Part shown: piece after piece, positions 27,514 through 35,709 of the stretch
Numbering within the stretch: position 1 is the first letter of the stretch
Layout: every line of letters starts with the position of its first letter
Program-made: the position numbers and the translations under genes
Origin: a bacterium
GTDB lineage: Bacteria; Patescibacteriota; Patescibacteriia; JACQSD01
DNA: 35,893 bases
Direction: 5' to 3'
NCBI GenBank assembly: GCA_030648795.1
Contig: JAUSHC010000025.1
Span: 1-35,893 of the forward strand
Notes under the pieces: model-generated
What the model was told of the DNA's origin: nothing
The model's database searches: none
What the model saw: only the letters and a program-made list of their open reading frames with translations

Positions 27514-27529
27514 GATTTTTGACTGACAC

Positions 27530-27559
27530 TTGACAGACAAAAGAGCATTGCGGTATAGT
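27530..27559 (+). promoter_or_regulatory. Putative sigma70-type promoter of the TA module
   Basis: TTGACA - 18 nt - TATAGT. Confidence 0.6.
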
Positions 27560-27585
27560 GAGCATAGTATTAACTTTTTTCGTTT

Positions 27586-27873
27586 ATGACTTCAATGAAT
27601 ACTCGAACAGCAACATTTCCTGTGACTGTTGGAATGCGTGAGTTTACCCGCAATATCGCAACATTGAAACGTCAGGTGAAGAAGAATCCATTGCTTGTGT
27701 TGAGCAATAATCGTCCTGATTTTGTGGCAGTAGATCCTGCGATGTATCGGACGATGGTTGCAGCACTCGATGACGTACGGTATGCGAATCTTTTCGAAGC
27801 AACCGTACAGCGCCGAAAGGGGAATAAAAAGATTTCTTGGGCAGAAGCGAAGAAACGATTAGCAGTAGCATAA
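27586..27873 (+). CDS. Phd/YefM-like antitoxin
   Basis: 'VGMREFTRNIATLKRQVKKNPLLVLSNNRPDFVAVDPAMYRTM' pattern; adjacent RelE-like toxin. Confidence 0.7.
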   Translation: MTSMNTRTATFPVTVGMREFTRNIATLKRQVKKNPLLVLSNNRPDFVAVDPAMYRTMVAALDDVRYANLFEATVQRRKGNKKISWAEAKKRLAVA

Positions 27874-27877
27874 AGCG

Positions 27878-28195
27878 ATGTCAGCATTCTTTGTCGTTCG
27901 TATTGATGAGGAAGCATTACAGGAAGCGCATGAACTACGCGAGCGTGATGCGGTAATGTTTAAAAAATTTGTTGGTTTCGTCAATCAGTTAGAACAACAC
28001 GGTGTACAAACGCCACACGTTAAAAAACTTGTTGGAACAAAAAATGGTTGGCGATATGATTTTGGGCGCTATCGGGCGCTCTTTTCTTTGGATGGAGATA
28101 TGATCACCATCTGGTTGGTGGTGATGGAGAAAGATACACGCAAAGATTATCAGCGATGGATCACGTATCTTCTACAATCAGGTAAGATGAAGTAA
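27878..28195 (+). CDS. RelE-like toxin
   Basis: 105 aa; VKKLVGTKNGWRYDFGRYRALFSLDGDMITIWLVVMEKDTRKDY. Confidence 0.75.
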   Translation: MSAFFVVRIDEEALQEAHELRERDAVMFKKFVGFVNQLEQHGVQTPHVKKLVGTKNGWRYDFGRYRALFSLDGDMITIWLVVMEKDTRKDYQRWITYLLQSGKMK

Positions 28196-28200
28196 TAGTT

Positions 28201-28254
28201 GATCGAGTGAAGGTTGATGTGACGAAAGGAATTGTACGAAAAATAATCGCATAG
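28201..28254 (+). pseudogene. Vestigial C-terminal end of a swivel-domain gene (DRVKVDVTKGIVRKIIA*)
   Basis: Direct translation; aligns with GDRVEVDAEKGIVRKI of the intact paralogs. Confidence 0.7.
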
Positions 28255-28255
28255 C

Positions 28256-29698
28256 ATGAAAAAACAAGAACAGCATCAGGACTGGGTTCCTTTACGGTCG
28301 CGGCACATACCAACGCTATGGCCGATTATTGGCTACTGGGCGTGGTCAGTCCGTGATTATCTTGGCGTTGGTAAGGGTATCGTTTTAAGCGTGTGGGACC
28401 ATGGTGATTTTACGACGATCTGGCAACAACATGCCGTAGATGCGATGGGGCGCACCATGATTGCGCGATGCCTCAAAGGTATTGGCGAGCTCGATCATAT
28501 TCGGCAGACAGCGATGGTGAGTGGCGAGAAGGTTGTTCGCTCCGCACGTGTTTTCGCAGATCGTGTAGAGATGGCTTCTTTGGATGAATTCCACTCTTTT
28601 TTTTCCGAGTGCACTGCGTTGTGGGCTGATTTTACGCGCGACAACATGTTGTACTGGCTATTTGCTTCGGATGTTCTTACACAAGAGATTGAAAAACAAT
28701 TGCAAAGATTTGATGTGGAGTCGCGGCAGGATATTATGCATACGATGTCCTTATCATCTGTGGAATCGTATAGTTTGAAGGAAGAACAAGAATTTGCGCG
28801 TCTTGTCGCAGATGTGCGCAGTACCGGTATTGGCAGCAAAAGCGCACGCGATGGGATACAAATATTTTCAGAAAAATATATTTGGCTTCCGTATGAATAC
28901 GTGGGTCCTAAAATATGGGACGTCGATGCGGTGCGTGCCCGTATCATCGAAGCTCTTGAGAAAGAGTATAGTGTAAACGACGAAGATAATGTTCTTGAAT
29001 TGCAGCGCGCCTGCATTGCCGGTCACGGTCTTTCAACTGAAATTATTAACCTGTTTCAGATTCTGCGGATGTTTACGATCATGCAAGATGATCGGAAGAT
29101 ATACATGACGCGTTTCTGTTATTATTTTGATCATAGCATCCTCGCGGAGCTTGCTCGTCGGCTCGACATCCCACTTGTGCACGCACGGTACATTGATCCC
29201 GATTTACTCAAACAGCATATCGCAAGGAAGACGAATCTTGCCGATTGTGTCCGTACGCGAGCGGAGTTTGTCATGACAATAAATTCCGATGCGGAAGGTC
29301 GCGTATATTATGACGGGGAAGAGGGGAGAGAAAAGTTACGTGCGCTCGGAGTTGTTCTGCATGAGCCCGAACGTACGGAGGAAGTGCGCGGGCAAGTGGC
29401 GTATCCGGGGAAGGTGCGCGGATCGGTGCGTATTTTTAAAACATCAAGCGATAAGGTGGAATTTCATGAGGGAGATATTTTGATTACGGGAATGACAACG
29501 CCGGATTTTGTCACGATTATCAAAAAAGCTGGAGCAATCATAACCGATGAAGGGGGAATTCTTTGTCACGCTGCAATCGTCTCGCGCGAAATGAAGAAGC
29601 CGTGTATCATAGGAACGAAGATCGCGACAAAAATATTTAAGGACGGCGATCGGGTGGAGGTTGACGCGGAGCGCGGAATAGTAAAAAAGATTTCCTGA
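28256..29698 (+). CDS. Orphan PEP-utilizer mobile (swivel) domain protein, paralog 2
   Basis: GDILITGMTTPDFVTIIKKAGAIITDEGGILCHAAIVSREMKKPCIIGTKIATKIFKDGDRVEVDAERGIVKKIS. Confidence 0.88.
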   Translation: MKKQEQHQDWVPLRSRHIPTLWPIIGYWAWSVRDYLGVGKGIVLSVWDHGDFTTIWQQHAVDAMGRTMIARCLKGIGELDHIRQTAMVSGEKVVRSARVFADRVEMASLDEFHSFFSECTALWADFTRDNMLYWLFASDVLTQEIEKQLQRFDVESRQDIMHTMSLSSVESYSLKEEQEFARLVADVRSTGIGSKSARDGIQIFSEKYIWLPYEYVGPKIWDVDAVRARIIEALEKEYSVNDEDNVLELQRACIAGHGLSTEIINLFQILRMFTIMQDDRKIYMTRFCYYFDHSILAELARRLDIPLVHARYIDPDLLKQHIARKTNLADCVRTRAEFVMTINSDAEGRVYYDGEEGREKLRALGVVLHEPERTEEVRGQVAYPGKVRGSVRIFKTSSDKVEFHEGDILITGMTTPDFVTIIKKAGAIITDEGGILCHAAIVSREMKKPCIIGTKIATKIFKDGDRVEVDAERGIVKKIS

Positions 29699-29703
29699 CC
29701 GCG

Positions 29704-29769
29704 CGAAGTCCCGTAACAACGCCCTGCTTTGTTATCGGGGCGGAGAAAGGGATTGTGAGAAAAATATAA
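29704..29769 (+). other. Palindromic repeat plus vestigial swivel C-terminal end (EKGIVRKI*)
   Basis: AGTCCCGTAACAACGCCCTGCTTTGTTATCGGGGCGGAGAAAGGGATTGTGAGAAAAATATAA, parallel to 27440-27513. Confidence 0.6.
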
Positions 29770-29791
29770 TTTATCATTGTTATAACTTTCT

Positions 29792-30751
29792 ATGCATAGA
29801 TATCGTGAGATGCCAAAGCAGAGGGAGATGAAAGAGGGAGTGCCCGAGACAAAAGTTGTTCTCCATTTTCTTCGTCATGAAGAGGGGGAACCAGAACGGG
29901 AAGGACTGCGAAATCAGGACAGAGAATTACTTCCAGAAGCACGAGTGAGAGCGCTTGAACGAGGAAAAGAGAGAGTAACGCATCCTGAAGTTTCTTGGGC
30001 TGCAGGGAGTGAGCGCATTCGGTCGGCGCATACGGCGCTCCTTCGGATGATGAGCGGGAAAGCTGCTGTAACATCCGAGATGACATTTGAAGAAGCAACT
30101 GCAGAGGTTCAGCGCGAGCTTAAAGAACTTGGCGGTAGCAAAGCGAAAGAAGAAAAGAAAGTTGGTATAAGGCCGGAGTTGGATTATTATTTTGAAGGAA
30201 CACCGGAATTTAAGAAACAGTCCGCTGATCGCTACAAGGATGGTCATGGATTGGAATTCTTTCTTGAGGACAGCGATACTCTTGCGCGGGAACTTCATGA
30301 TCGAGACAGCCTTTCCTATTCGCGTTGTGCAGCAAATTATACATCGCTTATTGCAAAATACATGGATGCAGGGTATGCGTTTAATACGGTTGTGAAGGAT
30401 AATCCAGAAAAATATAAAACGTATGAAAATACGATGGAACGTTTTTTTGGGGGACACCAGATTGTTGGTGAATGTTTTTATATGAAGGTGTTGGAGAAGC
30501 TTCATGGACGCGATAAAGCGCGCCAGTTCATCCGTAGCTTCGGTGATGAAGCGAAAGCTGGGAATGGATTTGGATTTCAAGAGGGATTTTCGGTGACGAT
30601 TACTAATGGGAGTAGTGGACAGAAAATAATGCTGGAAGGAATTCACGGATTTCCTGATATTGAACTCACGCCAGTATTGCTTCGCGATATTATCGCGGAT
30701 GCAAAGCAGCTCGATATGCAGACCGCTGGAGAGGCGGAAGCGTCTCATTAG
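29792..30751 (+). CDS. Divergent histidine-phosphatase-superfamily-like protein
   Basis: VVLHFLRHEEGEPEREGLRNQDRELLPEARVRALERG and SERIRSAHTALLRM resemble the RHG/phosphoglycerate-mutase N-terminal half; a second catalytic His is not obvious. Confidence 0.55.
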   Translation: MHRYREMPKQREMKEGVPETKVVLHFLRHEEGEPEREGLRNQDRELLPEARVRALERGKERVTHPEVSWAAGSERIRSAHTALLRMMSGKAAVTSEMTFEEATAEVQRELKELGGSKAKEEKKVGIRPELDYYFEGTPEFKKQSADRYKDGHGLEFFLEDSDTLARELHDRDSLSYSRCAANYTSLIAKYMDAGYAFNTVVKDNPEKYKTYENTMERFFGGHQIVGECFYMKVLEKLHGRDKARQFIRSFGDEAKAGNGFGFQEGFSVTITNGSSGQKIMLEGIHGFPDIELTPVLLRDIIADAKQLDMQTAGEAEASH

Positions 30752-30752
30752 T

Positions 30753-32300
30753 ATGCATCAAAAGTTTTTGAAAGAGATAAAAAAATTGCACTGGGTATAT
30801 CAATGGGCGGGGAATTGGCCGCTGCTTGATTCGATCCGCCAGCGTGATGCGGCATACGAGAAAGAATTTCGACGCTTGTGCGGCGATGTTCCGCGACGGG
30901 AGCTGTTCCTCTTTCGGGGAGAAACGGAGACGGTCTATCATGCACAGGAAGAATATGATCGTCTTGATCGTTTTTTACTTCGACGGTTTGATCGCGACCC
31001 CGGTTTTCTTGTGCGTACGGTTGCGGATTATCGTACGCGCGTGAATGCAGATCTCATCGCATTGCGCGCGGTCCGCCGCATTAACGTTGCGACACTTTCT
31101 CGCGCGTCACTTGCGAAACTTTTTATAAAAGCACTCGAGCATCACTCCTATAATCCAACCATTGATATCTACGATTGGTATATTGAACGGTTATTTACTC
31201 CGCTTCTTGAGAAAGATTTGCAACAACGACTCGGTGCGCGCGGTACACCTGATCGCATTTCGGAATATCTACATGCGTTGGTGACGCCGCACGAGCAATC
31301 GGGGATATGGAAGGAGCGACAGCAATTTTTTAATATCATACGATGGATACGCAGAAAGAAAGAAGCTCTACGAGCGGCGCAGAGAGAAATCGCGTGCAAT
31401 GAGGTTTGTACTCGGTTTAAAGTTTTGGGGAAACTTTTTAGAGCATACATGCATGCGTATGTGTGGATGCCCGTGCTCGTAAACAACCCTCCCCATACGG
31501 AAGAAACGGTATGGAAAGAAATAACGGACTACTGCATTTCCGGAAAACCGCTTATTGTGGAAGCAAAACGCCTTGGTGATATCTATGATCCAGAAGCGAT
31601 ACATCGATCAAAACGCATCATGCGTGACTTGCATATTTCAGGGCGTACGCGGCATATGATTCTTGGATTGCGCAGGATGGCATTTTTACGGACAGAAGAT
31701 TATGTTGTGATGAGCGAATCATCGTACTGTTTGATCCCGCTCTACACGGAAGTTGCTCGTCGCATTGGTTTGTCGTACGCGGAATTGAAACATTTTCTTC
31801 CGGAAGAAATTCTCAACCTCCTTCGTGCAGGAAAGCGCGTGCCGAAGAAGGAGTTACAACAACGGATTTCTTTGACGTGTCTTTTCTCCGTGAAGGGGGG
31901 AAACTATCTTTTTACGGGCGAGGAAGCACGGGCGGTAGAGAAGGTAGTACTGACACAGTTGAAAGAGCGCGCAAAGAAGGGATCGGTGCTACAAGGGACA
32001 CCAATATATCACGGCGTGGTACGCGGGAAGGCGCGCGTTGCCCATACACCGGTGGAGGCATCGCGAATCCGAAAAGGAGAAATTCTTGTTGTTGCTTCGG
32101 CAAGCGCAGGGTTTGTCCCTTTTTTACGGAAGGCTACAGGTATTATCGCGGAGTTTGGAGGGCTGACGTCACATCCAGCAATCATTTCGCGTGAGTTGAG
32201 GATTCCCACAATCGTCGGCGTACGCGGCGCAACAGTAGTATTAAAAAACGGCGACCGCGTGGAGGTCGATGCGGAGAAGGGGATTGTCAGAAAAATTTGA
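30753..32300 (+). CDS. Orphan PEP-utilizer mobile (swivel) domain protein, paralog 3
   Basis: GEILVVASASAGFVPFLRKATGIIAEFGGLTSHPAIISRELRIPTIVGVRGATVVLKNGDRVEVDAEKGIVRKI. Confidence 0.88.
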   Translation: MHQKFLKEIKKLHWVYQWAGNWPLLDSIRQRDAAYEKEFRRLCGDVPRRELFLFRGETETVYHAQEEYDRLDRFLLRRFDRDPGFLVRTVADYRTRVNADLIALRAVRRINVATLSRASLAKLFIKALEHHSYNPTIDIYDWYIERLFTPLLEKDLQQRLGARGTPDRISEYLHALVTPHEQSGIWKERQQFFNIIRWIRRKKEALRAAQREIACNEVCTRFKVLGKLFRAYMHAYVWMPVLVNNPPHTEETVWKEITDYCISGKPLIVEAKRLGDIYDPEAIHRSKRIMRDLHISGRTRHMILGLRRMAFLRTEDYVVMSESSYCLIPLYTEVARRIGLSYAELKHFLPEEILNLLRAGKRVPKKELQQRISLTCLFSVKGGNYLFTGEEARAVEKVVLTQLKERAKKGSVLQGTPIYHGVVRGKARVAHTPVEASRIRKGEILVVASASAGFVPFLRKATGIIAEFGGLTSHPAIISRELRIPTIVGVRGATVVLKNGDRVEVDAEKGIVRKI

Positions 32301-32362
32301 CGATATTTTTTCTTCTTGGTATGATAAAAGTGCTTAATAAATATTAATAACAGTTAATAAAT

Positions 32363-32614
32363 ATGTCTAAAACGACCGTCATCCCTATTTCACTGCCAAC
32401 CGTTTTTGCGAAGGAGATTGACCGTGCTGCAAACGAGGAAGCAATGACGCGTTCCGAATTTGTACGCACAGCGCTTCGCCGACAACTTGCTTTTTCTTCA
32501 TTAGGCGCATTACAGCGAGAGACTTCTCGTCGCGCACAGAAGGTTGGCATACGAACCCTCCGTGACGCAGTACGCGTTGTCCGTGAAGCGCGAAAAGAGC
32601 GAGTTACCGCGTAA
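32363..32614 (+). CDS. Ribbon-helix-helix (CopG-like) antitoxin
   Basis: TTVIPISLPTVFAKEIDRAANEEAMTRSEFVRTALRRQL. Confidence 0.75.
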   Translation: MSKTTVIPISLPTVFAKEIDRAANEEAMTRSEFVRTALRRQLAFSSLGALQRETSRRAQKVGIRTLRDAVRVVREARKERVTA

Positions 32615-32624
32615 GAAAGTTTCT

Positions 32625-33032
32625 ATGCTCGTGGTGCTCGATACCAATATTTTCGTTTCCGCCTTGGCAACGCCAACGGGGCTCTGTGCAAAAATATTAG
32701 ATGCATGGCGACGAAACAGCTTTACACTTGTTATCTCTCAGTATATTCTTGACGAACTGAGCCGTATCCTCGTGAAAAAAATTGGTCTTGATGCAGAATT
32801 CGTCTATGCGCAACTCCATGTATTACATGAGCTCGCTTTTGTCGTAGAGCCTGCTCTTGTTTTTGTTGATGGTATTGCTGATAATGATTTACCAATTCTT
32901 GGTACGGCTTTGAGCGGTAGCGCAAAAATTATTGTGACTGGCGATGGGGTATTACTTGCGCTGAAACAGTATCAAAGCATTCAAGTCATTTCTCCTAAGA
33001 TTTTTTTTGAAAAATATATTACGTCAGCATAA
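32625..33032 (+). CDS. PIN-domain toxin
   Basis: MLVVLDTNIFVSALATPTGLCAKILDAWRRNSFTLVISQYILDELSRIL ... DNDLPILGTALSGSAKIIVTGDGVLLAL. Confidence 0.85.
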   Translation: MLVVLDTNIFVSALATPTGLCAKILDAWRRNSFTLVISQYILDELSRILVKKIGLDAEFVYAQLHVLHELAFVVEPALVFVDGIADNDLPILGTALSGSAKIIVTGDGVLLALKQYQSIQVISPKIFFEKYITSA

Positions 33033-33060
33033 ATACAGAAGATAATGTTTTGGTGAAATC

Positions 33061-33081
33061 TTACGAGGTCGGACCTCATAA
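33061..33081. repeat. 21-nt near-palindrome, second copy of the 11747-11767 element
   Basis: TTACGAGGTC-G-GACCTCATAA. Confidence 0.75.
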
Positions 33082-33083
33082 AG

Positions 33084-34616
33084 TTGGAAGATATGATCCC
33101 CAGTTATTACTTTAAAGAGAAAATAGTGAAGATGGGTAAGTGGGCGCTTTTGCCGTTGGATTGCGAGAATTGGCACGGAGAGCACACCGCTCTGTATTAC
33201 AAAAAAGTTTTCGGATTCACGAAGGAGTCCCTGCTCATTTGTTTTGTGGATGAAACGTTGGCGCAAAACGCCTATTTCCCACAGTCGTATTTTGATTTGC
33301 TGTACGCGTTTCTTCGCCGCGTGAACGTAAAAGATCCGAAGGGCTTGGAAAAGCGGCTTTTGCCATTTTACGCTATTCGCACCAAGGCAAAAAAAGAAAT
33401 TCCAAAGATCGCGGTGCGGAATTATAAAAAACTCACGAACGTCGAGCTTATTCGTTTGTATAAAAAAAACCGCGATTGGGCGCATCGCGTGACGGTGCAT
33501 GACCAATTCGGTTGGACGGCGGAAGAGTACTGGCCGCCGATTATGAAAAAGATACTCACGGAAGTCTATGGGATTTCTGTAGATTCTTCGGAATATTATC
33601 GCGTATTGTTTATCTTGACAAAGCCGGAGGAAATTTCAACAACACTTGAAGAAAAACGATCTGTATTGAAAGAGGCGATCGCCGTACAGCAAAAAAAGAA
33701 AAGCGTTGAACATGCGGCAAAAAAACTTGCACGATCATATGGCTGGATGCCGGTGTTTACCTATGGCGAGCCGTGGGAAGCAAAATACTACGCAACTGAA
33801 TTGCGCGAGCTCATCGAGAAAAATCAGAATACACTCGAGCACGAATACGAGATATTGAAACAGTATCGTGCGATTCGGAACAGCGAATTTCGTGCAGTCG
33901 TTAAGCAATACGGCATCACGAAGAAAGACTTGCAAACGTTTCTTGATTTTGGTTTGGCGCTCGACACCAGAAACGAGGCGGAATATCTTGTGAGTCTTGC
34001 GGGATTTTACGTTCTTCCCATCTATCGCGAAATGGCGCGACGACTTTCCATATCCGTGAAACAACTTCGATGTTTGTATGAAGACGAAATCATTTCTGCG
34101 TTGCAGGGGAAGCTCGATGCGGAAAAGCGCCTGCGAGAGAAGGGGAAGGTGATCGGATGGGGGTTCGAGAAAGGCACGGCGCGACGCGTGAATTTTACCG
34201 AGGCCGAAGCGAAGCGATTATTTGCATCGATAGAAAAACGCGTGACGAATTTGCAGGGGAACGACGAACATCAGGGCGTCTGCGCGAGTCCTGGAACAGC
34301 GCGCGGCATTGCGAAGATTGTGCGCTCGCCGACGGAGAACGGTAAAGTGAAGAGCGGCGACATCTTGATTACGCACTCCACAACCGTTGACTATCTTCCG
34401 GCAATGAAAAAAGCGGCGGCGATTGTCACAGAGGTGGGAGGGCTCACATGCCACGCCGCAGTGGTATCGCGTGAATTTGGCGTGCCGTGTGTCGTTGGTC
34501 TCAAAAACGCGACCGGTATTTTTTGTGATGACGATTTTGTTGAGGTAGACGCAGAACATGGCACAGTACATCTTTTGAGAAAGGGGCGAGGGAGTCCGCC
34601 GAGCGAGGAATCGTGA
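33084..34616 (+). CDS. Orphan PEP-utilizer mobile (swivel) domain protein, paralog 4
   Basis: GDILITHSTTVDYLPAMKKAAAIVTEVGGLTCHAAVVSREFGVPCVVGLKNATGIFCDDDFVEVDAEHGTVHLL. The start could be 33093. Confidence 0.87.
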   Translation: MEDMIPSYYFKEKIVKMGKWALLPLDCENWHGEHTALYYKKVFGFTKESLLICFVDETLAQNAYFPQSYFDLLYAFLRRVNVKDPKGLEKRLLPFYAIRTKAKKEIPKIAVRNYKKLTNVELIRLYKKNRDWAHRVTVHDQFGWTAEEYWPPIMKKILTEVYGISVDSSEYYRVLFILTKPEEISTTLEEKRSVLKEAIAVQQKKKSVEHAAKKLARSYGWMPVFTYGEPWEAKYYATELRELIEKNQNTLEHEYEILKQYRAIRNSEFRAVVKQYGITKKDLQTFLDFGLALDTRNEAEYLVSLAGFYVLPIYREMARRLSISVKQLRCLYEDEIISALQGKLDAEKRLREKGKVIGWGFEKGTARRVNFTEAEAKRLFASIEKRVTNLQGNDEHQGVCASPGTARGIAKIVRSPTENGKVKSGDILITHSTTVDYLPAMKKAAAIVTEVGGLTCHAAVVSREFGVPCVVGLKNATGIFCDDDFVEVDAEHGTVHLLRKGRGSPPSEES

Positions 34617-34653
34617 GAAAACTAAAATAGTATAAAGCATTAGTTGCATTATT

Positions 34654-35709
34654 ATGAAACAACTACAATCTTTCAAACATGACGATTGGACAAAAATTTG
34701 GGATGGCGCATGGAGTTTTTTGACGTGCACGCATTTTATCGAGCAATACACAAAGGAGCTTACGTTCGGCGGGAAACCGTTTCAATCGCAAGCTATTCTT
34801 TTTTCTTCGCATGGCCGTAGCGCTGGGTGGATGCGGCAGAGTGACCGTGATGTGCTTGGCGCGTGCCTTTCACGACAGATTATAAGAAATCCGAAGTTCG
34901 CCAAAACAGTATCAAATAATCTAAAAACACAATCGAAAAGTTTTTTACGGTTCATGGCGCATAATGAAAACATCGTTGCTAGCCCAAAACTGTATAATGA
35001 ATTTTGGCGTCGATTGTTGGCATATTACCACCCACATATCAATGTGAAGTATGTGGTTGATTATTTGCATCCGGATTTGTTAAAAAAATATCTACCTGAT
35101 TTGGAAGCGGCAAGACTTGTCGCAGAGCCGGTGTTCAATCATACGGAGAATTTTATAATGAACTTTGCAAAATTTTTGAGCAAAAAAATGAAGTATGATT
35201 ACCGGTTATTGCTGTGTCTCACAAAAGAGGAATTGCGAGGATATTTTTCCACAGAGACCTTACCAAAAAAATCTGAATTGGAACAGAGAAATAAACGGTC
35301 AGCGCTTCTGTGCGACCGAACGTCATTTGTATTCTATACCGGCAGTGCCGTTAACAAGATCGAAAAGTTGTTGGGACAAAGTGAAAACGTGTCGGAAGTC
35401 ACGGGGCAAGTTGCCTTCCATGGAAAGGTTAATGGAACCGTTCGTATCGTTCTTGATCCGCACAAAGCTAAAAATTTTCAACGTGGTGATATTCTTGTCA
35501 CGGGTTCGACTCGTCCGGAATTTTTGTCGCTTATGGTGAAAGCAGGCGCGATCGTGACCGACGCAGGAGGAATTTTGTCGCATGCTGCAATTACTGCCAG
35601 AGAATTAAAAAAACCATGCGTTATCGGCACAAAAATCGCGACGAAAGTATTTAAAGATGGGGATCGAGTTGAAGTCGACGCGGAATGTGGAATCATAAAG
35701 AAAGTATGA
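34654..35709 (+). CDS. Orphan PEP-utilizer mobile (swivel) domain protein, paralog 5 (short N-terminus)
   Basis: GDILVTGSTRPEFLSLMVKAGAIVTDAGGILSHAAITARELKKPCVIGTKIATKVFKDGDRVEVDAECGIIKKV. Confidence 0.87.
   Translation: MKQLQSFKHDDWTKIWDGAWSFLTCTHFIEQYTKELTFGGKPFQSQAILFSSHGRSAGWMRQSDRDVLGACLSRQIIRNPKFAKTVSNNLKTQSKSFLRFMAHNENIVASPKLYNEFWRRLLAYYHPHINVKYVVDYLHPDLLKKYLPDLEAARLVAEPVFNHTENFIMNFAKFLSKKMKYDYRLLLCLTKEELRGYFSTETLPKKSELEQRNKRSALLCDRTSFVFYTGSAVNKIEKLLGQSENVSEVTGQVAFHGKVNGTVRIVLDPHKAKNFQRGDILVTGSTRPEFLSLMVKAGAIVTDAGGILSHAAITARELKKPCVIGTKIATKVFKDGDRVEVDAECGIIKKV

Noticed and set aside
25951-35709. Calling the swivel proteins PEP synthase or pyruvate phosphate dikinase
   Set aside because: Only the mobile His domain is recognisable; the ATP-grasp and PEP-binding domains needed for that activity are not seen.
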